Positions 50,478-62,300 are shown, counted from the stretch's first letter. The stretch: DNA of 64,000 nucleotides from an uncultured Nitrosomonas sp. (GCA_949281375.1 CASDLT010000010.1:1-64000), one strand, 5' to 3'. Numbers and translations: made by a program. Notes: generated from the sequence alone by a model not told the origin.

Positions 50478-51644
50478 ATGCCACAAATCATTAATTCTAA
50501 TATTGCCTCACTGTCAGCACAACGTAATCTGAATACTTCACAAAGTTCACTGAACACTTCACTGGAACGTCTGTCATCCGGTTTGAGGATCAACAGCGCC
50601 AAAGACGATGCAGCCGGTCTGGCCATTTCTGAACGCATGACGTCACAAATCCGAGGACTCAACCAAGCAATTCGAAATGCCAATGACGGCATTTCATTAT
50701 CACAAACGGCAGAAAGCGCGTTGGCTGAAGTCGGCAACAACCTGCAGCGCATGCGTGAACTGGCAGTTCAATCTTCCAACGGCAGCAATACTCAGGAAGA
50801 TCGCGATGCATTGAATGCTGAATTCACCCAGTTGCAAGCCGAGATCCAGCGCGTTGCCGAGCAAACCAAGTTCAATGGCACGAATTTACTGGATGGATCT
50901 TTCGCCGGCGTCGCTTTCCAAATCGGCGCGAATGCGGGAGAAACCATCGATATCTCTAGCATCGCCAATGCACAAACTGCATCGTTAGGAGGCACACTAA
51001 CTCGTTATACCTCAACCGTTAATGCGACAGCCATCACAGGCTTTGCCACAGCCATTTCAGCGGGAGACATCGAAATCGGCGATGGTACTACTCAAGTGGA
51101 TATTGGTGCTATCGCTGGCGCAGCCAATTCACAAGAACGCGCCGGCCAGCTCGTAGAAGCCATCAACCGCGTATCTTCTCAAACTGGCGTTAGTGCATCA
51201 TACGATAAAGTAACCGGCGATGTGACACTAACCAGCGAAGCTGATTTCGAAATTAGTGGTGCTCTTGATGACGCTACTATCGGTGGGTTTGCAAACGCTG
51301 CTACGGGCACACTAACCGCTACAACCACCACTGGTATTAATGGATTAAGCGTATCTGGTTTCGCGGATGCTCAACTGTCTATTGATCAACTGGACAATGC
51401 GCTGAAAGAAATCAATACCAACCGCGCGGATCTGGGTGCGATTCAAAACCGCTTCAGCTCAGTGGTCGCTAACTTGCAGACGACCAGCGAAAACCTGTCC
51501 GCATCGCGCAGCCGCATTCGTGATACCGACTTTGCTTCAGAGACAGCCAGCCTCACTCGTTCGCAAATTCTGCAACAGGCAGGCGTCGCGATGCTCGCCC
51601 AGGCCAATGCATTGCCCAACAATGTATTGTCGCTGTTGAGATAA
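50478..51644 (+). CDS. fliC: Flagellin
   Basis: [57 protein letters not shown] and flagellin C-domain; RBS AAAGGAG. Confidence 0.97.
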   Translation: MPQIINSNIASLSAQRNLNTSQSSLNTSLERLSSGLRINSAKDDAAGLAISERMTSQIRGLNQAIRNANDGISLSQTAESALAEVGNNLQRMRELAVQSSNGSNTQEDRDALNAEFTQLQAEIQRVAEQTKFNGTNLLDGSFAGVAFQIGANAGETIDISSIANAQTASLGGTLTRYTSTVNATAITGFATAISAGDIEIGDGTTQVDIGAIAGAANSQERAGQLVEAINRVSSQTGVSASYDKVTGDVTLTSEADFEISGALDDATIGGFANAATGTLTATTTTGINGLSVSGFADAQLSIDQLDNALKEINTNRADLGAIQNRFSSVVANLQTTSENLSASRSRIRDTDFASETASLTRSQILQQAGVAMLAQANALPNNVLSLLR

Positions 51645-51706
51645 ACGATTCCCTTCAAGCAGTTTTACAGGTAACACTAACACCCGTCAGCAGTCCATCA
51701 GGCTAA

Positions 51707-51744
51707 GGCGGAGCGACGAAACAGCGCAGCATGGCCGCTCCGCT
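51707..51744 (+). other. Intergenic hairpin between fliC and flaG
   Basis: GCGGAGCG ... CGCTCCGC perfect 8-bp inverted repeat without U-tract. Confidence 0.55.
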
Positions 51745-51775
51745 ACCTGATCTGCTCAAGAAGGAGGAAATTGAA

Positions 51776-52117
51776 ATGAACATCAACACAGTAGCCGCTG
51801 CCGCTCCCGTTCAATCGGCAGCGCCTGTCGCTCGATCTGGCAGTTTCGAGACGGCTGCCGCTGCTCCGGCGACCGTCAACCCTGACCCTGTCAAACCAGA
51901 TCAGGTCAAGGACGCCGTTCAACAGATCGAGAAATTTACACAGAACATTGCCCAGAATCTGAAATTTTCGGTCGATGAAGATACCGGCAAAACCGTGGTC
52001 AAGATTGTCGATACGCAAACCCAGGAAGTGATCCGCCAGATCCCTTCCGAAGAAGCGATTTCGATTGCCCGCACACTGGACAAGGTACAGGGGTTGCTGC
52101 TCAACGGCAAGGCTTGA
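51776..52117 (+). CDS. flaG: Flagellar protein FlaG
   Basis: LKFSVDEDTGKTVVKIVDTQTQEVIRQIPSEEAISIARTLD; strong RBS AAGGAGG upstream of ATG 51776. Confidence 0.93.
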   Translation: MNINTVAAAAPVQSAAPVARSGSFETAAAAPATVNPDPVKPDQVKDAVQQIEKFTQNIAQNLKFSVDEDTGKTVVKIVDTQTQEVIRQIPSEEAISIARTLDKVQGLLLNGKA

Positions 52118-52161
52118 CCGGCAGCAATAAACAGAATCACACCCTACAATAGGATAGAACC

Positions 52162-53598
52162 ATGATTTCATCACCGGGAATCGGCTCAGGACTGGATGTC
52201 GACGGCATCATCAACAAGCTGATGGAACTTGAACAGCGGCCATTGACCCAGCTCAATAATAACAAAGCCGAACAGAAAGCCCAGCTTTCTGCATTTGGCA
52301 GCCTGAAAAGCGCGCTATCGACGTTTCAGGATAGCGTTCAGGAGCTGGCAAAGCCTGCTGTGTTCAATGGCTACAAGGCAGCTCTGGCTGATACGACGAT
52401 GGCCACGGTGAGCGCTTCATCGAGTGCGGTGGCAGGTAAGCACGACATTGAAGTGCAATCAACGGCTCAGTCACAAAAAATCAAATCGGAAGCGTTCGCC
52501 AGCACGGACACGACCATAGGCAGTGGAACATTGACGATCGCGTTTGGCACCTATAACGGTGATGGCAGTTTTACCGCCAATACCGAAAAATCGGCCAAAA
52601 CGATCACGATCGACTCTGGCAAATCATCGCTAGCCGATATCCGCGATGCAATCAATGACGCCAATGCCGACGTAACGGCAAGCATCGTCAACGATGGCAG
52701 CGGCAATCGGTTAGTCATTGCCTCCAAGGATAGCGGACTCGCCAATGCGTTAAAAATTACCGTCAATGACGCGGATGGCGATCATACCAATAACGCCGGA
52801 TTATCAAAGCTCGCTTTTGATGCGTCCACCGGTGGCGTGACCAATATGACCGAGACGGTGGCAGCAAAAAACGCCATTCTGGTCATTGACGGCATTACCA
52901 TTCAGAAATCGTCCAATACCATCGACGATGCGCTGGAAGGCGTCACGCTCAATCTGCTGAAGGCCGAACCTGGCACGACCTCGACGTTGACGGTAGAAAA
53001 AGACAACAGCAGTATCGAGGAAGCCCTCAAGTCACTGGTTTCAACTTATAACGACCTCGATAAAACGATCTCCAAACTCTCACGCTACGATAGCGCCAGC
53101 AATCAGGGCTCGATTCTGACAGGTGATTCCACGGTACGCATGGTGCAGTTCCGGGTGAGATCGATGCTAAACGAAAGTCACTCAGCCGGAGGAATCAACT
53201 CGTTGTCGGAACTGGGCATCAGTTTTCAGAAAGACGGTTCGCTAGCGCTGGATAGCACCAAGCTGAGCGAAGTGCTGGCCGATCCGGAAAAAAACATCTC
53301 CACATTTTTCGGGGACATTTCGGGGACTCCTACTTCGACACCTGGGTTCATCACGCAACTGGATCAGTTGGTCGAAGGCATGACCACCAGCGATGGCTTG
53401 ATTGATAGCCGCATGGACGGCATCGACAGCGTTCTCAAGATCATGGACAGGCGGCAGGAATCGCTGGAATATCGCCTGGGAGAGGTTGAAAAACACCTGC
53501 GCGCTCAGTTTACGGCGCTGGATACCATGATTGCCGGTATGACCCAGACCAGCAATTTCCTGCAGCAGCAATTGGCAAGTCTGCCAAGGAACAACTAG
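52162..53598 (+). CDS. fliD: Flagellar hook-associated protein 2 (filament cap)
   Basis: MISSPGIGSGLDVDGIINKLMELEQRPLTQLNNNKAEQKAQLSAFGSLKSAL; flaG-fliD-fliS order. Confidence 0.95.
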   Translation: MISSPGIGSGLDVDGIINKLMELEQRPLTQLNNNKAEQKAQLSAFGSLKSALSTFQDSVQELAKPAVFNGYKAALADTTMATVSASSSAVAGKHDIEVQSTAQSQKIKSEAFASTDTTIGSGTLTIAFGTYNGDGSFTANTEKSAKTITIDSGKSSLADIRDAINDANADVTASIVNDGSGNRLVIASKDSGLANALKITVNDADGDHTNNAGLSKLAFDASTGGVTNMTETVAAKNAILVIDGITIQKSSNTIDDALEGVTLNLLKAEPGTTSTLTVEKDNSSIEEALKSLVSTYNDLDKTISKLSRYDSASNQGSILTGDSTVRMVQFRVRSMLNESHSAGGINSLSELGISFQKDGSLALDSTKLSEVLADPEKNISTFFGDISGTPTSTPGFITQLDQLVEGMTTSDGLIDSRMDGIDSVLKIMDRRQESLEYRLGEVEKHLRAQFTALDTMIAGMTQTSNFLQQQLASLPRNN

Positions 53599-53641
53599 AG
53601 CGGCTAGGCCTATTTAATTTCCACGAACAAGGATCTCTCAA

Positions 53642-54070
53642 ATGTACTGCACAGCAAACAGCGCAATCTCGGCCTATCAGCGCGTAGGCGTGGAATCAGG
53701 TGTGGAATCGGCCAATCCGCACAAATTGATCCTAATGCTTTTCGAAGGTGCGCACGAAGCGCTCGCAAAAGCAAAAATTCATCTCCAGCACGGCGAAATC
53801 GAATCCAAAGGACAAATGCTATCCAAAGCGATCATGATCATCGATCATGGTCTGAAAGCAAGTCTGGATATGAATGCCGGAGGTGATCTGGCGATCAAGT
53901 TGCAATCACTTTATGACTACATGTCCCACCGGTTATTCCTGGCAAATATTCAGAATAATCCTGAAATTATTGATGAAGTACATAAATTATTATCTGAATT
54001 ATATGAAGCCTGGAAAAGCATCAAGGAATTTAGCAATACTAAAACGCCAGCAGAAATAACCGCGGTTTAA
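53642..54070 (+). CDS. fliS: Flagellar export chaperone FliS
   Basis: YQRVGVESGVESANPHKLILMLFEGAHEALAKAK; YDYMSHRLFLANIQNN. Confidence 0.96.
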   Translation: MYCTANSAISAYQRVGVESGVESANPHKLILMLFEGAHEALAKAKIHLQHGEIESKGQMLSKAIMIIDHGLKASLDMNAGGDLAIKLQSLYDYMSHRLFLANIQNNPEIIDEVHKLLSELYEAWKSIKEFSNTKTPAEITAV

Positions 54071-54121
54071 ACAAAATCAGTTCACTCATAAAAACGACTT
54101 AGGCAAAAACAGGCAAGAAAA

Positions 54122-54457
54122 ATGACTGGAACAGAAATAATTTCAATGTACGACGCTATCCTGGCCATTACTCGCAAGATGCTGATTGCTGCACAAAACA
54201 ATCAATGGGATGAGTTAATATCGCTGGAACAGGAGTGCAGGCAATTGACCCAAGCGCTTACAAAAGAAGAACTGGTGCCTCTTTCCGATCAGGAACTGTT
54301 ACAAAAGAAAATATCCATCATTCGCCAGATACTGGATGATGATGCCCAGATTCGGGCAATTACTGAGCCCTGGATGAGCCGATTGCAGGAAATGCTGAAT
54401 ACCAGCAAGCACACGCGCAATCTACAACACGCCTATCAAACCATCAGCAACAGCTAG
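54122..54457 (+). CDS. fliT: FliT-like flagellar chaperone
   Basis: Small helical protein directly after fliS; YDAILAITRKMLIAAQNNQWDELISLEQECRQL. Confidence 0.75.
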   Translation: MTGTEIISMYDAILAITRKMLIAAQNNQWDELISLEQECRQLTQALTKEELVPLSDQELLQKKISIIRQILDDDAQIRAITEPWMSRLQEMLNTSKHTRNLQHAYQTISNS

Positions 54458-54517
54458 GCATTGCTGATGTATATTTCAACCTAGTTATTTCCGAATGCAT
54501 GAAATGCATAGATTGCC

Positions 54518-55531
54518 GTGATCCCCATCATCACTAAAAATGATTTAATTACTTCGTTAACACAAATCAAATCTGTTACTCCGGTAACAGCCATACCTGA
54601 TTCTCATTCTTCGACCGAATTCGAATTAGATCAAAAATATCAAGCTGTCGTTGAAACACGCCTTCCTAATGGAAATTCCACAGTTCTAGTTGCTGACAAG
54701 CTTCTACAAATGCATCTCCCAGAAAATTTTAAGCCTGGGCATACATTGGAGCTTGTTTTTATTTCCTCTGAGCCTGATCCGAAATTCCTGCTGCTTGACG
54801 AGGCATCGGCAAACATGCAAGAAAAAAATACCACGTTGAGCGCCACAGGCCGGTCACTGGCTTTTTTGATGCAGAATGCGACGAAATCGCCGACAGCAAA
54901 CACCCTTGAGCCGCTCACCAGTCCTGCCCCCATTGTTAACGGAGTAGCTTTAAATAGTGCTGAATTACCCTCTTTATTACAGAAAGCAATTTCTCAAAGT
55001 GGATTATTCTATGAATCTCATCAGGCACAATGGTTGAATGGAGAAAATACCCTGGAAAATCTGCGCCAAGAACCTCAGAGCAAGTTAATGTCCTCAATGG
55101 CAGACATGTCAGCGGTCAGGACAATTGCGGCTTCTTCGCTAACTAACGAGATGCTGCTCAACGCCCAAAGCATTCCTCTGGTAATGCAGCAGTTGGCGGC
55201 TCTGGAAACCAATCACCTGGTCTGGCAAGGAGAAATCTGGAAAAATCAGCCTTTGGAATGGGAAATCCATGAACACCCGGAAGGCAACCAGCATCCGGAC
55301 GCGGATTCTTCCTCTCAGTGGAATACCCAGTTACGTTTGACTATGCCCCGCCTTGGAGATATCACTGCAAAAATTGTGCTGAATTCGCATGGTGTCCATA
55401 TCAGACTAAATGCGGCAGACGTTGAAACGGCCAGTCTACTGAAGAATAATGAATTACTTCTTGCCAAGGATATGCAATTCGCCGGCTTGAATATCCAGTC
55501 ACTAGAGGTTCAACAGGATGCCCCCCAGTGA
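54518..55531 (+). CDS. fliK: FliK-like hook-length control protein
   Basis: C-terminal Flg_hook-like domain LRLTMPRLGDITAKIVLNSHGVHIRLNAADVETASLLKNNELLL. Confidence 0.75.
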   Translation: MIPIITKNDLITSLTQIKSVTPVTAIPDSHSSTEFELDQKYQAVVETRLPNGNSTVLVADKLLQMHLPENFKPGHTLELVFISSEPDPKFLLLDEASANMQEKNTTLSATGRSLAFLMQNATKSPTANTLEPLTSPAPIVNGVALNSAELPSLLQKAISQSGLFYESHQAQWLNGENTLENLRQEPQSKLMSSMADMSAVRTIAASSLTNEMLLNAQSIPLVMQQLAALETNHLVWQGEIWKNQPLEWEIHEHPEGNQHPDADSSSQWNTQLRLTMPRLGDITAKIVLNSHGVHIRLNAADVETASLLKNNELLLAKDMQFAGLNIQSLEVQQDAPQ

Positions 55532-55811
55532 ACCGTTTCCAACGGCCGTAGCCCTGGCTTATCGTGAGGGTCAGATTGCGCCTAAGGTTGTTGCAAAAGG
55601 ACGGGGGCTCATCGCCGAGGAAATCATCAAACGCGCAAAGGAAGCCGGCATTTATGTCCACGAATCAAGTGAGCTGGTGTCATTGCTGATGCAAGTCGAT
55701 CTGGATGACCGCATTCCGCCCCAATTGTATGTGGCAGTCGCAGAGCTTTTGGCATGGCTCTATCGTCTGGAACGGGAAGAAGCGAAACCTTCAGTCATGG
55801 AAAAGCTGTAA
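55518..55811 (+). CDS. Stand-alone FlhB C-terminal-like protein
   Basis: TAVALAYREGQIAPKVVAKGRGLIAEEIIKRAKEAGIYVHESSELVSLLMQVDLDDRIPPQLYVAVAELLAWLYRL; overlaps fliK-like ORF by 14 bp. Confidence 0.9.
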   Translation: MPPSEPFPTAVALAYREGQIAPKVVAKGRGLIAEEIIKRAKEAGIYVHESSELVSLLMQVDLDDRIPPQLYVAVAELLAWLYRLEREEAKPSVMEKL

Positions 55812-55846
55812 CGCAATTGCGGCACATCATCGGGGAGTAATGAATA

Positions 55847-56629
55847 ATGCAAGATACTGATCCAAAAAACATGACCATTGAGAGACTTGAACCCACCCAA
55901 TTCTCGCAAGAGGGCACAGAAGAAGATTTCCGAATCCATTCTGAAATAGACATTCTGTTTATTCTACGTGGAATCATGCAGGCCAATTCCCTGATCACGC
56001 TATATTCAGAGCCTGGAAAACATTTCTTTCTTACCTCCATTCTGAGCATCAATACTGACAGTAAAACGGTGATAATCGATTATGGCGCAGATGAAAAAGT
56101 AAGCCAGCAAGCCCTGAATTCCCAAAAACTGACATTCATTACCACTCAGAACAAGATTAAGATCGAATTTATCTGCACGGGAATCAAAAGTATCGAATTC
56201 GAAGGAAAAAAAGCATTTTCCGTCAATATTCCTGCGTCATTATTACGAATACAAAGGAGAGATAATTTTCGGATTACCACTCCGATTACCAGACCTCTCA
56301 AATGTATCGTTCCCGTCGTGATTCAGGAAAAATCGATGATGGCAGAAATTACTCTGCTTGACATAAGCTGCGGCGGAATAGGCGCCATCGATCAAAACCC
56401 AACCGTTCATTTTGAGCCTGGAACAGTCTATAACAATTGTCAGATTTCCTTGCCTGATATCGGAACCGTCAGTACGACCATCAAAGTAAAAAATATCCAT
56501 GCAACGAAATTGCACAGCGGCGGAACCTATCAGCGCATTGGATGTGAATTTATCGGCCTCCCCGCCAAAACGGAAGCAATGATCCATCGATATATCATCA
56601 AACAAGAACAAACGCGGAAAATGAAGTAA
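55847..56629 (+). CDS. ycgR: YcgR-type flagellar brake protein (YcgR-N + PilZ)
   Basis: PilZ motif RRDNFR...DISCGGIG (RxxxR / DxSxxG). Confidence 0.9.
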   Translation: MQDTDPKNMTIERLEPTQFSQEGTEEDFRIHSEIDILFILRGIMQANSLITLYSEPGKHFFLTSILSINTDSKTVIIDYGADEKVSQQALNSQKLTFITTQNKIKIEFICTGIKSIEFEGKKAFSVNIPASLLRIQRRDNFRITTPITRPLKCIVPVVIQEKSMMAEITLLDISCGGIGAIDQNPTVHFEPGTVYNNCQISLPDIGTVSTTIKVKNIHATKLHSGGTYQRIGCEFIGLPAKTEAMIHRYIIKQEQTRKMK

Positions 56630-56884
56630 GGCGATCCGCATTGACTTCATTTCCAGGCGCCATCCCATCTCATTTCATAACAGTTTACTATCATTCAGCG
56701 ATCATTCAGGATAGAGCCTTTACATTCTCCAATCGATCGCATTGTTAACCAGAATAATACACATAATCACAGAAACAACGGTTGGGCTTCATCCTGCCCA
56801 AGGTTGCCGAAACTCAGAATTGGTATATTATTGGCAGCTCATTTTTGTGAAAAAGATGTGAAGTTCACTTAACGTAAGGACGTT

Positions 56885-58150
56885 ATGCAAATCTCTTCAT
56901 TATGGTATTTATTGCTTAGTTTAGGCCTCATAGTTTCTTCACCCCTGATAGCTCAACAGAAAACCAGAGTAACCATCGAAGAAGTTCAGCGTCTTGGATT
57001 ACAGGCCAATGGCTTGGTGCTTGCCGCGCGTTCTCAGGTGGATATGGCCAGAGCGGGCGTGGTCGCTGCATCGGCGTATCTCAATCCGGAAGTGCTGGTG
57101 CAAGCTGGCCCTGATGACCGGCGACGCCCCATCATCGACACCGGGCCTGCAACCATGCAGCGTTCGATCACGGTAACTCAGCCGATCGAAAATCCCTTCA
57201 TGCGCAGCGCCCGGATCAATGCTTCTGAAGCAGGCGTTGATGCCAGCCGGGCCAATTTTGATCAGGTTCGGGCCGATCTGGCAGCGCAACTGCGTATACG
57301 TGCCTATGAATTATTACTGCGCCAGGAGCAATTCGCAGTAGAACAGAATATCTATGATCTCGTGGAAAATGTGCGGCAGCGAATTAAAATCAACGTTGAA
57401 AGCGGTGAAATCGCTCGTTTCGAGTTGATCAGGGCCGACACTGAAGTGCAAAATGCCGCTAACCGGAAAGAAGCAGCCAGACTAGGCGTCGAACGCGCCC
57501 GAATTGCACTTCGTCAATTCACAGCCGGGGCTATTCCCGTTGACTTTGAAATCACTGCTTCATTGAAGGATCCGGTTAATTTGCCATCGCATGAAGAACT
57601 GCGCAATCAGATTCCCAATGTCAATCCTGAAGTGATTCGTCTGCAAGCTGAGCAGGAGCGGGCCGTTCAACGCATCAGCCAGGAAAAAGCATCAATATTG
57701 CCACAGATCAATGTTCTGTACACAAACTACCAAGATGCTCAATTTACCTCAAACATTGCTGGCGTGGGCGTTAGAATACCACTATGGTACCGTCGTCGCG
57801 GTGAAATTGATACTGCCATTTACGATTCCGCACGGATTCGTGACACGCTCGAATTCCGTCGCTATGAAGTCAGCCAGCTGTTCGAATCTGCTTGGCAGGC
57901 GTTACAAATTGCACAGCGTCGCGTCGATATGTTTGAAGGCGGACTGATCAAAGAAGCTGAAAATGCTGTTGAGGTTGCCAGAGCTGCGCACCGGTTTGGC
58001 GAACGGGGACTGATCGAGTTCCTGGATACTCAACGCATACTTCGTGGAATTCTGGGCGATTCCTTACTCGCTCGTTTTGATCTGCAAGCGGCAGCAGCAG
58101 AGATTGACCGTTTACGTGCACACTATCCCAAGGAGTTACTTGTCGAATGA
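56885..58150 (+). CDS. czcC: TolC/CzcC-family outer membrane protein
   Basis: Signal peptide, OEP repeats, FGERGLIEFLDTQRILRGILGDSLLARFDLQAAAAEIDRL; overlaps next gene. Confidence 0.88.
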   Translation: MQISSLWYLLLSLGLIVSSPLIAQQKTRVTIEEVQRLGLQANGLVLAARSQVDMARAGVVAASAYLNPEVLVQAGPDDRRRPIIDTGPATMQRSITVTQPIENPFMRSARINASEAGVDASRANFDQVRADLAAQLRIRAYELLLRQEQFAVEQNIYDLVENVRQRIKINVESGEIARFELIRADTEVQNAANRKEAARLGVERARIALRQFTAGAIPVDFEITASLKDPVNLPSHEELRNQIPNVNPEVIRLQAEQERAVQRISQEKASILPQINVLYTNYQDAQFTSNIAGVGVRIPLWYRRRGEIDTAIYDSARIRDTLEFRRYEVSQLFESAWQALQIAQRRVDMFEGGLIKEAENAVEVARAAHRFGERGLIEFLDTQRILRGILGDSLLARFDLQAAAAEIDRLRAHYPKELLVE

Positions 58151-59310
58151 AGTTCAAATTTCCGCTGATTTATTCTATTGTTCTTCTCGCATTGCTGGTG
58201 TCGGGATGTGATAAAAAAACCTCTGAAGCACAACCCCAGCCCGATCCGGCAATCTCAGAAGAAAAAGATATCAACAGCATTATAGTTCGCCCTGAATTAG
58301 CGGCCCGATTAAAAATCGGACACCCCACCTTCATTGATTTGGCGGATAAGATACTCGTTCCCAGCCGGGTTCAGGTCGACGAAGAACGCACGGCACAGAT
58401 CGGTTCTTATGTCACCGGACGTATCATCAATATGTTCGTCATACTGGGTGATTACGTAAAAGTCGGGGATCGCTTAGCACGAATTACCAGTCCTGATTTG
58501 ACCCAAGCCCAGCTCGCTTATTTACGTTCGCTATCCCGTGTCATCGTGACTCAGAAAGCCTCCGAACGCGCACGCCATCTGCTTGCTGCCGATGTCATTC
58601 CTCTGGCAGAAGTTGAGCGCCGTCAGTCAGAATTGGAAATAGCCCAGGCCGAATTAAGCGCATCAACCGATCAGCTCAGATTATTCGGCATGGGTGATCA
58701 AGAATTGAATGAACTCAAGAAACAGGGAAAGATTCTGCCATGGATGGATATCAAAGCGACGCGCGAAGGCTATGTCATTGCACGCAATGTGATTGTAGGT
58801 CAGGTGGTTCAACCTTCGGATCCACTTTTTCAAGTTGCAGATCTTTCTCATGTCTGGGTAACGGGAGATGTACCCGAACAAATCGCTCGTGATGTAAGGC
58901 TCGGCCAACATGTCGAAATCGATGTACCTGCTATAGACATTAATAATTTTGATGGGGTCATCATTTTTGTGTCGGACACCATAAATCGCCAGACTCGCAC
59001 GGTAATGACTCGGGTGCTGGTAGAAAATTCCGAACGAAAGCTCAAGCCGGACATGCTAGCCAACATGCATATCACTGACCCTCAGCACAAAAGTCTCGTG
59101 GTGCCTGAAGGCGCCGTAGTTCGTGAATTAAATCAGGATTATGTATTTGTAAAAGTCAAACCAGGCTTTTTCCAGCGAGTACCAGTTAAGCTTGGGCCCG
59201 AGGTTGCCAATTTCCGGCCGGTCATCAGCGGATTGAGTATTGATCAGAAAATTGTGATGGAAGGTGCATTTCATTTAGACAGTGAGCGCAAGCTCGCCGA
59301 ATTGGAGTAA
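58147..59310 (+). CDS. czcB: RND periplasmic adaptor (CzcB-like) lipoprotein
   Basis: LLVSGCDKK lipobox; GSYVTGRIINMFVILGDYVKVGDRLARITSPDLTQAQ. Confidence 0.9.
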   Translation: MKFKFPLIYSIVLLALLVSGCDKKTSEAQPQPDPAISEEKDINSIIVRPELAARLKIGHPTFIDLADKILVPSRVQVDEERTAQIGSYVTGRIINMFVILGDYVKVGDRLARITSPDLTQAQLAYLRSLSRVIVTQKASERARHLLAADVIPLAEVERRQSELEIAQAELSASTDQLRLFGMGDQELNELKKQGKILPWMDIKATREGYVIARNVIVGQVVQPSDPLFQVADLSHVWVTGDVPEQIARDVRLGQHVEIDVPAIDINNFDGVIIFVSDTINRQTRTVMTRVLVENSERKLKPDMLANMHITDPQHKSLVVPEGAVVRELNQDYVFVKVKPGFFQRVPVKLGPEVANFRPVISGLSIDQKIVMEGAFHLDSERKLAELE

Positions 59311-59316
59311 TTAGCG

Positions 59317-62300
59317 ATGCGTCTAATAGTAAGCGCCATGCTCAGACAACGCTTGTTGGTTTTAGTGATTGGACTTGCGCTCTGTATAGCCGGGGGATTC
59401 GCTGCAAAAAATCTTTCTGTGGACGCCTTTCCTGATGTCACCAATATTCAGGTACAGGTCGCAACCGTTGCCATTGGCCGTAGTCCAGAAGAAATGGAAC
59501 GATTGGTCACAGTCCCGGTAGAAATCGCAATGACTGGCCTTCCAGGACTGGTCGAAATGCGTTCCATGAACAAGAGTGGATTATCTCTTATTACATTGGT
59601 CTTTACAGACAAAACCGATGTATTTTTTGCGCGCCAACTGGTCATGGAACGCATCATTGACGTAACACCGCGATTGATACCCGGCATCACGCCCGTGCTC
59701 GGTCCCGTTTCTACGGGCTTGGGCGAGGTTTATCAATACACGATTGAACATCCTGATGATGGAAAACGCGAACTAACCATAGAAGAACTGATGGAACGCC
59801 GCACCATACAGGATTGGGTGGTGCGACCATTGTTGCGTTCAATTCGTGGCGTAGCTGAAATTAATTCGATTGGTGGACATGTCAAAGAATACCAGGTGTA
59901 TGCCGACCCCAACAAGTTACGCCATTATGATTTAACGCTAATTGAAGTAGATCGGGCATTAGCCAGTAATAACGCCAACGCCAGCGGTAATATCCTAGCG
60001 TTGCATTACGAGCAGTACCTGATCCGCGGCGTGGGCCTGATCTCTTCCCTCGAAGACATACGCAATATCGTCCTTAAAGAAATGGATGGCGTGCCTGTTT
60101 ACGTACGAGACGTTGCTGAAGTTAAATTTGGCGGTGAAGTTCGTCAGGGCGCAAGCATAAAAAATGGCTATACAGAATCCGTGACTGGAATCGTAATGAT
60201 GTTGCGCGGCGGTAATGCAAAAGAAATTGTTGGTCGAGTAAAAGAAAAGGTTGCTGAAATCAACGAAAAAGGAATGCTACCAAATGGCTTACAGATCGTT
60301 CCCTTTTATGATCGAACTGATCTGGTGGATGGTGCCTTATCGACTGTTCAAAGCACGTTAATTGAATCATTGATTCTCGTGATTATCGTGCTGTCGGTTT
60401 TTCTCGGCACGGTGCGGACCAGCATTGTCGTATGCTTCACATTGATCATTACGCCCCTTGTTACCTTCATGGTAATGAACCATTACGGTATGCCCGCCAA
60501 TTTGATGTCACTCGGAGGATTAACCATTGCTCTGGGTATGATGGTGGATCCTACGGTTGTGGTGGTTGAAAATATTTATCAACGATTGGGTGAAGCAAAA
60601 GGTACTGGAAAATCGAAATTTGACGTGATCGTTAGCGCCGTTTCTGAAGTCGGCACGCCTGTCATATTTGGCGTATTTGTTACGATACTGGTGTTTATAC
60701 CGCTAATGACCCTCGAGGGAATGGAGGGAAAAACATTTAGCCCTCTCGCTATGACAATTGCGATTTCACTATTGGTTGCGCTGTTCGTATCAGTATTGTT
60801 ATCCCCAGTATTGAGCGATTACTTATTAGAGGGTGGTAGTGAGCAAGACACGCGGATTGTGGCGGCGTTTAAAAAAGGCTATTTGCGTATTTTTGATTGG
60901 GCTCTCCGCAACCAAAAAATGACGATGATTATTGCAATCAGTTCTTTAATGTTTGCGTTCGCGCTTTTCCCGTTACTCGGTAAATCCTTCATTCCAATCA
61001 TGAAAGAAGGCGCCATTACTCCAGTAATTATCCGTGCGCCTTCCATTTCACTAGAAGAAGCCATCAAACTTGAGACTGAAGCAATGAAAATGATTGCAAT
61101 GATTCCGGGGGTCAAGAATGTGGTATCAAAGCTTGGGCGGGGGGATACGCCTGCAGATCCGGCTTCCCAAAACGAATCTGATCCGATCGCTGATCTCGAT
61201 TTGGAAGGATCGGGACGAACCCAAGCTGAAATCGAAGAAGATATTCGCAAAGCTTTAGCTGCATTACCTGGAGTCAATATTGTAATTTCTCAGCCAATCG
61301 CACAACGGGTGGATGAAATGGTTACTGGAGTACGCTCACAAGTTGCCATTAAAATTTTTGGCGATGATTTGGAAGAATTACGCAAACTCTCAGAACAAGT
61401 CGCACGAATTGTCAAATCTACCCGCGGTGCCAGAGATATCCGCATTGAACGACTATCAGGACAACAAGAATTGACCATCAACATCGATCGACGCGCCATT
61501 GCACGGCATGGCCTCAATGTTTCCGATGTTAATGAATTAATTTCCACTGCCATTGGCGGTAAAGCCGTAACACAGGTCTTCGAAGGAGAACGCCGCTTCA
61601 CCTTGTTACTACGATTCCCCGCGCAATTTCGTTATGACGTGGAAGCCATTAAGGAACTTCTATTACGGCCAGCAAGTATTGCGCCGGGAACACAAGCTGG
61701 GGTAGGTACGGGTGGTAGGCTAATCCCCTTAAGCGCCATCGCAGATATTCAGGTTGTCGATGGCCCAGCTATTATTTCACGGGAATTTGCCAAGCGACGT
61801 GTAGTTGTTGGTGTGAATGTGCATGAGCGCGACATGGGGGGATTCGTTGCAGAACTCCAGGCTCGTACGGCAAAAGAAATTAAATTACCACCAGGATATT
61901 ATTTTTCTTGGGGTGGTCAATTTGAAAATATGGAACGAGCAATGGCCACCTTATCCGTTATTGTACCTGTAACGTTGGCAGCCATCTTCTTCCTGTTATT
62001 CATGTTGTTCAGTTCAGTCAAAATGGCCGTACTCATTTATTTAGCATTGCCTTTTGCGTCTGTTGGCGGTGTGATTGGACTTTTTGTTACTGGTCAGTAC
62101 CTATCGGTGCCCGCTTCAGTAGGCTTTATTGCGGTATGGGGTACATCCATTTTAAATGGCGTCGTGCTCATCTCATTCATCCGAGAGTTGCGCGATCAGG
62201 GATTAAGTGTTGAGGAATCAGTCAGAAAAGCCTGTGCTCAGCGTTTTCGTCCCGTTATGATGACTGCGGCGACCACTGTTCTGGGATTAGCTCCTTTTCT

